This document shows, piece by piece, positions 51,351 to 60,420 of a stretch of 64,000 nucleotides of DNA (the stretch's first letter is position 1; each line of letters opens with the position of its first letter). Source of the DNA: Acidobacteriota bacterium (GTDB lineage: Bacteria > Acidobacteriota > Terriglobia > Bryobacterales > Bryobacteraceae); assembly GCA_016185425.1 (NCBI GenBank), contig JACPNQ010000012.1, positions 1 through 64,000 of the forward strand, in the 5' to 3' direction. The position numbers were made by a program, and so were the translations under genes. The notes beneath the pieces are model-generated. The model did no database searches. It was not told where the DNA came from and saw nothing but the letters and a program-made list of their open reading frames with translations.

Positions 51351-52607
51351 TTACTCCGCCGCCGGGCGTTTGAAGATCAAAGATCCGTTCGTGCCGCCAA
51401 ATCCGAACGAGTTCGAAAGCGCGTAGTCGATTGCCATGGACCGTGCCATTTTTGGTACGTAGTCCAGGTCGCACGCGGGGTCGGGAGTTTCGTGATTAAT
51501 CGTCGGCGGAGCGATCTGGTCGCGAATCGCCAACACGGTGATACCTGCCTCCAGGCCGCCCGCGCCACCCAGCAAATGGCCGGTCATCGACTTCGTCGAG
51601 CTCACAGCCAGCTTGTAGGCATGATCGCCGAAGGCCCGCTTAATGGCCACCGTTTCGATTTTGTCGCCCATATCGGTCGAAGTGGCGTGCGCGTTCAGAT
51701 ACGCAATCTGTGACGGGTCGATCCGCGCATCGCGGATGGCATTCCGCATCACGCGGTACGGTCCGTCGCCATCTTCCGATGGAGCCGTCATGTGGAACGC
51801 GTCCCCGCTCATTCCGTAGCCGATCAGTTCAGCCAGGATCTTCGCTCCACGCCGCCTAGCAAACTCGTACTCTTCCAGAATCAACACGCCGGCGCCTTCG
51901 CCGACCACGAATCCATCGCGGTCCTTATCCCACGGACGCGATGCCTGCTCCGGATCGTCGTTCCGCGTCGAGAGAGCGCGCAACGCCGCGAATCCGCCCA
52001 CGCCCATCGGCGTAATGGCCGCCTCCGCGCCGCCGCAAATCATCGCCACCGCGTCCCCGCGCTGGATAATCTTGAACGAATCGCCGATTGCGTGCGCGCC
52101 TGTAGTGCATGCCGTCGCAACCGCCGAATTGGGCCCTTTCGCGCCCGTTCGAATCGAGATATGGCCGCTAGCCAAATTCACGATCGCCGCCGGAATAAAG
52201 AAGGGCGAGATCTTGGAGGGGCCGCCCTCCAGATACTTCTTGTGCTCGCGCTCAATCGCTTCGAATCCGCCAATGCCGCTGCCGATAAAAACGCCGATAT
52301 CCTCCGCGTTCCCTGAATCGATTTTCAATCCAGCCATCGACAGCGCTTCATCCGACGCCGCGATTGCGAACATCATGAAGCGCGCTAGCTTCTTCACTTC
52401 CTTCTTTTCAATCCAACGGTTCGGATCGAAATCCTTTACCTCGCCGGCAAACCGGCAGGCAAAATCGGTAGCGTCGAAAAGGGTGATCGGCGCGATTCCA
52501 GACCGCCCGGCCAACAGACCTTGCCAAGTCTGCTCGGTGCCGGTGCCAAGGCCGGATACAAGTCCAATGCCCGTTACAACGACTCTGCGTTGATTTGTAT
52601 CAGACAA
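51351..52607 (-). CDS. fabF: 3-oxoacyl-ACP synthase II
   Basis: 418 residues, TTG start preceded by GGAGGGGAGA at correct spacing. The active-site triad of KAS II is present: Cys in TACTTGAHAIG, His in NAHATSTDMGD, and His in SMTGHLLGGAGG. FabF condenses malonyl-ACP with acyl-ACP, extending fatty acids in the cytoplasm. It follows acpP on the same strand with a 57-base gap, the common acpP-fabF order, and is likely co-transcribed with it. A start on TTG may lower expression. Confidence 0.96.
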   Translation of the reverse strand: MSDTNQRRVVVTGIGLVSGLGTGTEQTWQGLLAGRSGIAPITLFDATDFACRFAGEVKDFDPNRWIEKKEVKKLARFMMFAIAASDEALSMAGLKIDSGNAEDIGVFIGSGIGGFEAIEREHKKYLEGGPSKISPFFIPAAIVNLASGHISIRTGAKGPNSAVATACTTGAHAIGDSFKIIQRGDAVAMICGGAEAAITPMGVGGFAALRALSTRNDDPEQASRPWDKDRDGFVVGEGAGVLILEEYEFARRRGAKILAELIGYGMSGDAFHMTAPSEDGDGPYRVMRNAIRDARIDPSQIAYLNAHATSTDMGDKIETVAIKRAFGDHAYKLAVSSTKSMTGHLLGGAGGLEAGITVLAIRDQIAPPTINHETPDPACDLDYVPKMARSMAIDYALSNSFGFGGTNGSLIFKRPAAE

Positions 52608-52664
52608 TGCTATCTCCCCTCCGCTTGAGAGTGACGTTGCGGCAGCGGACGGGCCATTGAAAAC

Positions 52665-52907
52665 CTAGGCCTTTTTGGCGGCCTTGGCGTCTATATAATC
52701 AATCGCGTCTTTGACGGTCTTGATCTTCTCGGAGTCTTCGTCGGGGATATTCAGGTCGAAGGCTTCTTCAAATGCCATCACCAGTTCCACCAGATCGAGC
52801 GAGTCAGCGCCCAAATCGTCGACGAAAGCAGCCGTACCATCAACCTGGGCCTCATCGACGCCGAGTTGTTCGACAATAATCTGCTTTACTTTAGCTTCAA
52901 CGGACAT
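52665..52907 (-). CDS. acpP: Acyl carrier protein
   Basis: 80 residues, acidic, with the phosphopantetheine attachment site at Ser36 in [11 protein letters not shown]. It carries growing acyl chains for fatty-acid synthesis. AAGGAGA lies about seven bases before the ATG. The first gene of an acpP-fabF pair. It is divergent from the YqiA-like esterase gene across about 90 bases, which probably hold both promoters. Confidence 0.97.
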   Translation of the reverse strand: MSVEAKVKQIIVEQLGVDEAQVDGTAAFVDDLGADSLDLVELVMAFEEAFDLNIPDEDSEKIKTVKDAIDYIDAKAAKKA

Positions 52908-53000
52908 ACCTGTTCAGTTGTCTCCTTCAAACTTCCCTATCCTAGCCATACCCATGCTGCCACCGCAACTCTGCACAATAGTAGATGAGGGAAATTCGTC

Positions 53001-53633
53001 TTGCGAATCATTTATCTTCATGGCTTTGCTTCGGGTCCGTCTTCGCGGAAAGCCCAAGTTTTCCGGGCTCGTTTTGAAGCCGCCGGGGTGCCGGTAACCA
53101 TCCCGAGCCTCGATGCCGGAAATTTTTTCGAACTCACCATTTCCGGCCAGTACGACGTCCTTTCCCGCGAAGCAAATCGCGATTCCGTCGTTCTGATGGG
53201 CTCCAGCATGGGTGGCTACCTCGCTGCCCTCTACGCCGCCCGCCACCCGGAAGTGCAAAAACTCGTGCTCCTTGCGCCCGCATTTGGATTTAAGGATCGT
53301 TGGCCCGCTATGCTGGGTCCCGAAAAATTCAACGAATGGCGGCAGACTGGCGAACTCGAAGTCTTTCACTACGCCGATCAGGCGCCTCGCAAGGTCTCTT
53401 GGCGGCTTGCCGCTGACGCCGAGCAGTGGGAATCCGTCCCAACTTTTACGCAACCCGCCCTGATTTTCCACGGAATCAACGATACCGTCGTCCCAATCGC
53501 CAGTTCGCAAGTCTTTGCCGCCGCGCATTCCAACATCAGGCTGGAATCCTTCGACGCCGGACACGAGCTCACCGAAGTCATCGACGAAATGTGGGTCCGG
53601 ACAGCAGATTTCCTTGGAATCGCGCGACAATAG
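53001..53633 (+). CDS. YqiA/YcfP-family alpha/beta-hydrolase (esterase)
   Basis: 210 residues from a TTG start (LRIIYLHGFASGPSS), with GAGGG about ten bases upstream. The nucleophile elbow is GSSMGGY, the acid is in HGINDTVVP, and the His is in DAGHELTEV. The short LHGFASGPSS opening is typical of the YqiA/YcfP esterase group. Cytoplasmic; natural substrate unknown. It lies six bases upstream of the adenylyltransferase gene, in a run that continues into mfd. Confidence 0.87.
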   Translation: MRIIYLHGFASGPSSRKAQVFRARFEAAGVPVTIPSLDAGNFFELTISGQYDVLSREANRDSVVLMGSSMGGYLAALYAARHPEVQKLVLLAPAFGFKDRWPAMLGPEKFNEWRQTGELEVFHYADQAPRKVSWRLAADAEQWESVPTFTQPALIFHGINDTVVPIASSQVFAAAHSNIRLESFDAGHELTEVIDEMWVRTADFLGIARQ

Positions 53634-53639
53634 AGGAAA

Positions 53640-54107
53640 ATGCCTGCTGTCTATTCCCGGCCCGAGCTGGCCTCCGCGCGCGCCGGATGGAAGCGCGAAA
53701 ACAAAGTGGTTGTCTTCACCAACGGCTGCTACGATCTGCTTCACCCCGGGCATATCCGATTGCTCGAACAGTGCCGTTCCATGGGCGACATCCTGATCCT
53801 GGCACTAAATACAGACGCAAGCGTCGCTCGTTACAAAGGGCCCCATCGTCCGTTAATCCCCCAACAGGAGCGTGCCGAAGCGGCCCTCGCGCTCAACGCC
53901 GTTGACGCCGTCACGTTTTTCGACGAAGACACACCTCGTGAACTCATCGCCGAAGTGCTGCCCGATATCCTCGTCAAGGGCGCCGACTGGTCCCATTTCG
54001 TCGCCGGCCGCGAAGAAGTGGAAGCCGCCGGAGGCAAGGTCGTTCTCATCCCCCTCGAAATCGGCCACTCCACCACCAATATCGAAAAAGAGATCCTCGC
54101 CCGATGA
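53640..54107 (+). CDS. rfaE2: D-glycero-beta-D-manno-heptose 1-phosphate adenylyltransferase
   Basis: 155 residues of the nucleotidyltransferase fold: TNGCYDLLHPGH carries the HxGH ATP-binding motif, with YKGPHRPLIPQQERA and VKGADW later. It matches the adenylyltransferase half of RfaE/HldE as a stand-alone enzyme, which makes ADP-heptose from heptose 1-phosphate for lipopolysaccharide core synthesis. No heptokinase gene is near. Its stop overlaps the mfd ATG (ATGA). Confidence 0.9.
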   Translation: MPAVYSRPELASARAGWKRENKVVVFTNGCYDLLHPGHIRLLEQCRSMGDILILALNTDASVARYKGPHRPLIPQQERAEAALALNAVDAVTFFDEDTPRELIAEVLPDILVKGADWSHFVAGREEVEAAGGKVVLIPLEIGHSTTNIEKEILAR

Positions 54108-57100
54108 CCCATCCGGCCGTTCGCGATCTGTTCCAGTCCTTTGCCTCCGGCGACGGATTCCAGCAGATCGTGCGCGGGCTCGCCGCACACCGGCATCAGG
54201 CGCTCTCCGGCCTCACACTTACCGCCAAGGCGCTTTACACCGTACTCCTGTGGAAGGTCACGGGACGCCCGTTGATCGTTGTCACCGACGGCGCTAAGGA
54301 AGCCGAACTTCTCTTGGAAGCCATCCGCGCGTTCTTCGAAATTCTCGCCGCCGGCCAGCAGCATGAGCCGCCCCAAATGATCCCCGCCCTCGACGTTCTT
54401 CCATCGCAGGGTCTGTCTCCGCACAATGAAATCAGCGAGCAGCGCGCCGTCGGGCTCTGGCGCCTCGCCACTCGCCGGGCCACAATCACAGTCACGCCGG
54501 TCGGCAGCGCCCTCGCGCGCACCTACCCCGGGGCCCAATACCGCCACTTGGCGCTCGACCTCCGCACCACCGAAGACATAGCGATGGATGACCTCGCCGA
54601 GCACCTCCGCCGCATCGGGTACGAACAGCGCGAACCAGTGGAAATGGTCGGCGAGTTCTCCGTCCGCGGGGGCATCATCGACATCTTTCCCGCGCAGAAC
54701 GACCTTCCCATTCGCATCGAACTGTTCGGCGACACCATCGAAGAGATGCGCCGTTTCGATGTCCAATCGCAGCGCTCCGTCCTTAAAGTCACCTCGGCCA
54801 CCATCCTCCCGCTCGCCGAACACACCGTACCTGCCAATCCCGTCTCCGGCTGGGAATTCGTCCGCGTTCTTCAGGACCCGCGCGAGTCCACGATGTTCGA
54901 TTTGCAAATGGACGCCCTCGTCCTGCTTGACGAACCGGAACAGATCCGCGGCGCTGCCGAGCGGCTCTGGAAACGTCTCAACGAAAACGTCCGCGAAGAG
55001 ACGGTGCCCAACGGCGCCATCTACTCTTCCGTCGACGATTGGACCGTGTTCACCGAGTCCCGCGCCACGCTCTCCCTCCGCGAGCTTGAGCTCATTGGTG
55101 AGTCCGCCGCTTCGAACGCCGCCTATATCTCAACGCGCCCGTCCATCGCCTTCCACGGCGACTTGCAGGCCGCCGTGGGTGAGACGCGTAACCTCGCCGA
55201 ACGCGGCCACCGCGTCGTCTACTTCGCCCCCGCCGTCGGTGAGGTGGAACGGCTCGCCGACATCTTCCACGAGTATCAGGTCCCCTTCCAGCTTGCGCTC
55301 GACCCCGGCGACCATCCCTCCCCCTATCTCGCCGAACGCGCCCGCCTGTTCGGTTCCAGCGCGAGCACCATGCTTGCCCGCGGCCTCATCCGCCGCGGCA
55401 CCACATTCCTCGATGCCAAGGTCACCGTTATCGGCAGCGAGGATCTCTTCGATCCCTCCGATCTCGTCGCCTCGCCAGCGATCAATCATGGTGCCGCGGC
55501 CGCATTCGCCGCCGATATCGCCGACCTCAGGCCCGGCGATTTCATCGTCCACGTCACACACGGCGTCGGCAAATTCCTGGGCATCAAGGAACTCGCGCAA
55601 GGCGAACAGAAGGGCGAATTCCTGCTGCTCGAATACGCCGGCGAATCGCGCCTGTATGTGCCGATGTCGCGCCTCGATCTTGTCCAGAAATATCGTGGCG
55701 CGGGCGAACAGAAACCATCGCTGGATCGCCTCGGCGGCGTCACTTGGTCGAAGACCAAAACCCGCGTCAAAGCTAAAATGCGCGACATGGCCGAAGAGCT
55801 TCTCAAGCTCTACGCCGCGCGCAAAATGTCCGAAGGCTTCGCCTACTCGCCGGACTCCAATTGGCAGCGCGAATTTGAGGACGCCTTCGAATTCTCCGCC
55901 ACCAAGGATCAGATCCAGGCCGTCAGCGAGATCAAGCGCGACATGGAGCGCGCCCAGCCGATGGATCGCCTCCTCTGCGGCGACGTAGGTTTCGGCAAGA
56001 CGGAAGTAGCGATGCGCGCCGCATTCAAAGCGCTCGGCGATGGCAAACAGGTTGCCGTACTCACCCCTACCACGGTCCTCTGCTTTCAGCACTTCGAATC
56101 GTTTAAGCGCCGCTTCGCCAGCTTCCCCGTGCGCGTCGAAATGCTCAGCCGCTTCCGTTCCGCGGCCGAAACGAAACAGGTGCTCGAAGACCTGAAGTTC
56201 GGCAAAGTCGACATCGTCATCGGCACCCACCGTATTCTCTCCAAAGACGTCGAATACTCCGACCTCGGCCTCCTCGTCGTCGACGAAGAACAGCGCTTCG
56301 GCGTCCGGCATAAGGAGCGCCTCAAGGAGCTCCGCAAGAACATCGACGTCCTCACCATGAGCGCCACCCCGATCCCGCGCACGCTCCATATGTCCATGCT
56401 CGGATTGCGCGACATGTCCGTCATCGAAACCCCGCCCAAGGACCGCCTCGCCGTCCAAACCACCGTCGCTCATTTCAACGAGGATCTCGTTAAGGCCGCC
56501 ATCGAAACCGAAGTTCTTCGCGGAGGCCAGGTCTACTTCGTCCACAATCGTGTCGATACCATTTACAACCGCGCCATGTGGCTGCAGGATGCGATGCCAA
56601 ACGTGCGTGTCGGCGTCGGGCACGGCCAGTTGCCGGAAGCCGAACTGGAACGCATTCTCCTCGGTTTCATGAAACGCGAGTACGACGTTTTCGTCTGCAC
56701 GACAATCGTTGAAAACGGCCTCGATATCCCGCTCGCCAACACCATCGTCATCGAGAACGCCGAACGCCACGGCCTATCGGAACTCTACCAACTCCGGGGC
56801 CGCGTAGGCCGTTCCAACCGCCGCGCCTACGCCTATCTCCTCGTCCCGCCCAACACCGAGCTCTCCGACGTCGCCCGCAAACGCCTCGCCGCCCTCCGCG
56901 AATTCAGCGACCTCGGCGCCGGCTTCAAGATCGCCGCGCTCGATCTCGAACTGCGCGGCTGCGGCAATCTGCTCGGCGGCGAACAGCACGGTCATATCGA
57001 ATCCGTCGGCTTCGATACCTACCTCAAGCTCCTCGATGACATGGTTCGCGAGTTGAAGGGCGAAGATGTTCCGCCCGAAATTCACTCCACCATTACGCTC

Positions 57101-57589
57101 GGCGTCGACATCCGCATACCGAACTCCTACATCGGGGAAGAGATCCAACGGCTCCGCGCCTATAAAAAACTAGCCGGTGTCGAGAACACTGCGGAACAGC
57201 AGCGCGCCATTGACGAGCTTACCGATCGGTACGGTCCCGTCCCCGAAATGGTCCGCCACCTCGCCGGCTTCAGTCTGTTGCGCGCCATCGCCCAACGGCT
57301 CGGCATCGAATCCGTCGATCGCCGCCAGGGTTACTTCAACATCAAAATCCATCCCGAAGCGCGCATCAGCCCGGAAAACCTCATGGCCCTTGTTGCGGAA
57401 ACACCGGGCTGCCAATTCACTCCGGCCGGCGTCCTCAGGCTGCCCGCCGACCCCTGGCCGGTGGCAAAGCCCGAAGCCATGCTGCGTTACCTGCAGGAAA
57501 CGCTGCGCCGCCTGGAACCCATGCCAGTGCCGCCCGCCGGGACACAGCGTGGCCGGTCCAACACGGCGGAAACAGCCGTAACTCTCTGA
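54104..57589 (+). CDS. mfd: Transcription-repair coupling factor
   Basis: 1161 residues, the usual Mfd size. UvrB-like domains 1a/2/1b (1-~400) precede the RNA polymerase-interacting (CarD-like) domain at about 475-540 (GDFIVHVTHGVGKFLGI). Superfamily 2 translocase motifs follow: Walker A GDVGFGKTEVAMRAA near 626 and DEEQ near 726. The TRCF regulatory domain (about 1010-1110) closes the protein. Mfd displaces RNA polymerase stalled at DNA lesions and recruits UvrA for repair. It is translationally coupled to the upstream gene. Its first ATG is the only plausible start. Confidence 0.97.
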   Translation: MTHPAVRDLFQSFASGDGFQQIVRGLAAHRHQALSGLTLTAKALYTVLLWKVTGRPLIVVTDGAKEAELLLEAIRAFFEILAAGQQHEPPQMIPALDVLPSQGLSPHNEISEQRAVGLWRLATRRATITVTPVGSALARTYPGAQYRHLALDLRTTEDIAMDDLAEHLRRIGYEQREPVEMVGEFSVRGGIIDIFPAQNDLPIRIELFGDTIEEMRRFDVQSQRSVLKVTSATILPLAEHTVPANPVSGWEFVRVLQDPRESTMFDLQMDALVLLDEPEQIRGAAERLWKRLNENVREETVPNGAIYSSVDDWTVFTESRATLSLRELELIGESAASNAAYISTRPSIAFHGDLQAAVGETRNLAERGHRVVYFAPAVGEVERLADIFHEYQVPFQLALDPGDHPSPYLAERARLFGSSASTMLARGLIRRGTTFLDAKVTVIGSEDLFDPSDLVASPAINHGAAAAFAADIADLRPGDFIVHVTHGVGKFLGIKELAQGEQKGEFLLLEYAGESRLYVPMSRLDLVQKYRGAGEQKPSLDRLGGVTWSKTKTRVKAKMRDMAEELLKLYAARKMSEGFAYSPDSNWQREFEDAFEFSATKDQIQAVSEIKRDMERAQPMDRLLCGDVGFGKTEVAMRAAFKALGDGKQVAVLTPTTVLCFQHFESFKRRFASFPVRVEMLSRFRSAAETKQVLEDLKFGKVDIVIGTHRILSKDVEYSDLGLLVVDEEQRFGVRHKERLKELRKNIDVLTMSATPIPRTLHMSMLGLRDMSVIETPPKDRLAVQTTVAHFNEDLVKAAIETEVLRGGQVYFVHNRVDTIYNRAMWLQDAMPNVRVGVGHGQLPEAELERILLGFMKREYDVFVCTTIVENGLDIPLANTIVIENAERHGLSELYQLRGRVGRSNRRAYAYLLVPPNTELSDVARKRLAALREFSDLGAGFKIAALDLELRGCGNLLGGEQHGHIESVGFDTYLKLLDDMVRELKGEDVPPEIHSTITLGVDIRIPNSYIGEEIQRLRAYKKLAGVENTAEQQRAIDELTDRYGPVPEMVRHLAGFSLLRAIAQRLGIESVDRRQGYFNIKIHPEARISPENLMALVAETPGCQFTPAGVLRLPADPWPVAKPEAMLRYLQETLRRLEPMPVPPAGTQRGRSNTAETAVTL

Positions 57590-57636
57590 TTCTGCGTTTT
57601 GGTGTAGCGCTTGCTAAGGGTAATATAGGAGGAGAC

Positions 57637-58776
57637 ATGTCGTATCGCGCCTTACTGCTCTCTGTTGCCGCAGCGTCCCTGCTTTCCGCCGCCGACCCGA
57701 TCGTCATTGAACAGATCGTGGCTAAAGTGAACGGCGAAATCATTACGCGCTCGGAGCTCGACCGCATGAAAAGGTCGATGGTCGAGGACATGAAGGCGCG
57801 TGGCGTCAACGCCGCCGAAATCGATCAGGCGATGAAGGATCGCGAGAAGGATTTCCTCCGCGAGAAGATCGACTCCATGCTCCTCGCCCAAAAGGGCCGC
57901 GATCTGAACATCAACCTCGACGCCGAAGTCACCAAGTACGTCGCCAACCTCCAGCGGCAATCGAAAATCACCGACCCCGATAAGTTCCAGGCCTACATCA
58001 AGGAAAATACCGGAATGCCGTACGAGGACTATAGGGCCGAAATCAAGAACAGCATGTTGACCCGCCGCGTCATCGGCCAGGAGGTCAGCTCCAAGATCAT
58101 CATCCCGAAAGCAGACGTGCGCAAGTACTACGACGACCACAAGAGCGAATTCTCGCGCGAAGAGCGCGTCTTCCTGCGCGAGATCTTCCTTTCCATTGAC
58201 GGCAAATCGGAAGCTGAAAAAGCCGCCGTCGAAAAGAAAGGCAAGGATCTCGTCGCCCGCGCGCGCAAAGGAGAGAAATTCAACGAGCTCGCCCGCGACA
58301 ACTCCGATTCCGAATCCGCGCGCAACGAAGGCGAGCTGCCGCCGTCGAAAAAAGGCGAGCTGCGTAAAGAAATTGAAGACAAGGTCTGGGCCGCCAGGCG
58401 CAATGAAGTGCTGGACCCCATCTCCTTCCCCAACGGCTGGCTGATCCTCAAGGTCGAAGAACATCATCAAGCCGGCATCGCGGAATTCGAAGAGGTGGAA
58501 GGCGAAGTCATGAACAAGCTCTTCGAACCGCGCATGCAACCCGCGGTTCGCGAGTACCTCACCAAGCTCCGCAGCGACGCGTTCCTCGAAATCCGCGAAG
58601 GCTACACCGACACCGCGGCCGCCGCCGGCAAATCCACGCGCTGGAGCGACCCCGCTCAATTGAAGCCCGAAACCGTTACGCGCGCCGAAGTCGCCAACCA
58701 GAAACGCCGCAAGCGGCTGCTCTTCGTTCCCGTGCCTGGCACCTCCACTGGAAACGTGTCCACTTCCAAGTCGTAG
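57637..58776 (+). CDS. SurA-like peptidylprolyl isomerase, exported
   Basis: 379 residues with AGGAGGAG (57627-57634) close before the ATG and a signal peptide (about 1-19). The N-terminal chaperone region (about 25-150) is SurA/PrsA-like. A parvulin PPIC domain spans about 165-270 (FLREIFLSI, FNELARDNSDSESARNEGELP, VLDPISFPNGWLILKV). The C-terminal ~70 residues are linker-like. It catalyses prolyl isomerisation and chaperones outer-membrane proteins in the periplasm. Only one PPIC domain is seen, so 'SurA-like' is safer than SurA. Confidence 0.85.
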   Translation: MSYRALLLSVAAASLLSAADPIVIEQIVAKVNGEIITRSELDRMKRSMVEDMKARGVNAAEIDQAMKDREKDFLREKIDSMLLAQKGRDLNINLDAEVTKYVANLQRQSKITDPDKFQAYIKENTGMPYEDYRAEIKNSMLTRRVIGQEVSSKIIIPKADVRKYYDDHKSEFSREERVFLREIFLSIDGKSEAEKAAVEKKGKDLVARARKGEKFNELARDNSDSESARNEGELPPSKKGELRKEIEDKVWAARRNEVLDPISFPNGWLILKVEEHHQAGIAEFEEVEGEVMNKLFEPRMQPAVREYLTKLRSDAFLEIREGYTDTAAAAGKSTRWSDPAQLKPETVTRAEVANQKRRKRLLFVPVPGTSTGNVSTSKS

Positions 58777-58809
58777 CGCAGGCTGCTACCCTAAATCCGA
58801 TCCCATCGG

Positions 58810-59877
58810 ATGAAGAAATTCGCGAACGAACTCGAACCGAACCAGCAAGTACAGACAACATTTCTGGTTCTCAACAAAGACGTCCGTCAAAAGAAAACGG
58901 GCGAACCCTACCTGTCCCTGTTGCTTGGCGACAAGACCGGCGACATCGACGCCAAAATGTGGGACGGCGTCGCCGACATCGTCGACACATTCGACCGCAA
59001 TGACTACGTAAAAGTCCGCGGCCAGGCGACGATCTACCAAAACAAAATGCAGTTGCGCGTGGATCGCCTTGTCCGCGCCGACGACCGGGAAATTGAGCCT
59101 GCCGATTACTTTCCCGCCTCCAAACGCGATCGCGACGAAATGTACGCCGAGCTTATGGAGTGCATCGAAACGATGCGAAATCCGCACTTAAATGCACTTT
59201 TAGGTGCGTTTTTTGCAGATTCTGACATCGCCAGAAGGTACAAAACCGCCCCCGCGGCCAAATCCATCCACCACGCCTGGATCGGCGGCCTCATCGAGCA
59301 CGTCCTTTCGCTGATCACGCTCGCCCGATTCGCGGCCCGCCATTACCCGGAAGTCGATGAGGATCTGTTACTTACAGGCGTTATCCTGCACGACATCGGC
59401 AAGATCTACGAACTCACCTACGAGCGCGGTTTCGGCTACTCCGACGAGGGCCAATTGATAGGGCACATCCTGATCGCGTTGAGAATGCTCGACGAAAAGG
59501 TGCGCAAAGTGCCCGGTTTTCCGCCGAAACTGCGCCTTCTCGTCGAGCACCTCATCGCGAGCCATCACGGCGAGTTGGAATTCGGCTCGCCGAAAGTGCC
59601 GTGCTTCCTGGAGGCGATGCTGCTGCATCACCTCGATAATCTCGATTCGAAAATGGAAACGGTCCGCAACATCGTCCGGCGCGACGCGCTGCTCGACGGC
59701 AATTTCACCGGTTACGCCCCGTCTTTGGAGCGCAGCTTGCTGAAGAAAGACCGCTTCCTGGCGGAAGAGCAAGTTGTTCCGCCAGCTCCTAAGCCGGCCA
59801 AACCGGCTCCTTCTGTTCCCACTACAGGCTCGTTGTTTGGGGACAAGCTGTTGTCGGCCCTCGACGACGAGAAATAA
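58810..59877 (+). CDS. HD-domain 3'-5' exoribonuclease, YhaM-like
   Basis: 355 residues. An OB-fold nucleic-acid-binding domain (about 15-95, LSLLLGDKTGDIDAKMWDG) is followed by an HD hydrolase domain (about 150-280) with HHAWIGGLIEHVLS and the metal-binding ILHDIGKIYEL; the His and Asp of HD and later SHHGELEFGS residues are in place. Such OB-HD proteins are YhaM-like 3'-5' exoribonucleases or related DNA nucleases. The tail (about 320-355) is Pro-rich. It precedes the BlaI-like gene by three bases. Confidence 0.85.
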   Translation: MKKFANELEPNQQVQTTFLVLNKDVRQKKTGEPYLSLLLGDKTGDIDAKMWDGVADIVDTFDRNDYVKVRGQATIYQNKMQLRVDRLVRADDREIEPADYFPASKRDRDEMYAELMECIETMRNPHLNALLGAFFADSDIARRYKTAPAAKSIHHAWIGGLIEHVLSLITLARFAARHYPEVDEDLLLTGVILHDIGKIYELTYERGFGYSDEGQLIGHILIALRMLDEKVRKVPGFPPKLRLLVEHLIASHHGELEFGSPKVPCFLEAMLLHHLDNLDSKMETVRNIVRRDALLDGNFTGYAPSLERSLLKKDRFLAEEQVVPPAPKPAKPAPSVPTTGSLFGDKLLSALDDEK

Positions 59878-59880
59878 GTC

Positions 59881-60267
59881 ATGGCGCGCCGCAGCGGAAA
59901 CTCCACCTTGCCGCCACCTCTGGAGATGGCCTGTTTGGGAGCCCTGTGGACAATGCGGGAAGGAACGGTGCGCGACGTATCGGCGGCGCTCGCATCGCGG
60001 CAATCGTTCGCCTACACAACGGTGATGACGTTGCTCGAGCGCCTCGTAAAACGAGGACACCTCACGCGGCGCAAAGCGGGCCGCAGCTTCGTCTACACTC
60101 CCGTTCGCGATCCGGAGGAGCTCCGCGAGATCGCCATCGGTGAACTGGCGCGCGATTATTTTTCCGGCTCGCGCGCCGCTCTCCGCCAGTGGCTGGACCG
60201 AACCGAAACATCGACGCCGCAGGCCGCTCCGGCGGAGAGTGAACCGATCGACACGGCCCTTCTCTAG
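59881..60267 (+). CDS. BlaI/MecI/CopY-family transcriptional repressor
   Basis: 128 residues of the Penicillinase_R winged-helix type: LEMACLGALW, then helix-turn-helix VRDVSAALASRQSFAYTTVMTLLERLVKRGHL, and wing region RRKAGRSFVYTPV. The family represses beta-lactamase or copper genes and is normally encoded next to an M56 (BlaR/MecR) sensor protease, which is not visible here. The C-terminus is slightly longer than usual and Pro/Ala-rich. It starts three bases after the nuclease. The 153 bases after it, before the TonB receptor, hold no recognisable gene. Confidence 0.88.
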   Translation: MARRSGNSTLPPPLEMACLGALWTMREGTVRDVSAALASRQSFAYTTVMTLLERLVKRGHLTRRKAGRSFVYTPVRDPEELREIAIGELARDYFSGSRAALRQWLDRTETSTPQAAPAESEPIDTALL

Positions 60268-60420
60268 CCTCCGCCATCTCCTTTCCTTTGTTACAGTTCC
60301 GTTTTTCCATAAGCGGAATCCCAATTCCCGTATATTAACTCCATTAAAATCAATTAGTTGCGGCTTGCAGTGCGTACCCCCCCATGCATAGAATAAAAGT
60401 GCACAGGTGTCTCTTACCCT

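Noticed and set aside
52914..53753. 279-codon minus-strand frame that overlaps the YqiA-like gene
   Set aside because: The plus-strand frame has a complete catalytic triad; the minus frame shows no motif.
55130..56770. 546-codon open frame on the minus strand
   Set aside because: Antisense to mfd, which has all its domains. The frame's composition reflects codon bias of the opposite strand (GC-rich antisense frame).
57599..57626. TTGGTG-16-TAATAT promoter-like pair before the SurA-like gene
   Set aside because: The start site would fall inside the ribosome binding site, leaving almost no leader, so the match is probably chance.
57652..58659. 335-codon minus-strand frame
   Set aside because: Antisense to the SurA-like gene, whose parvulin motifs are clear.
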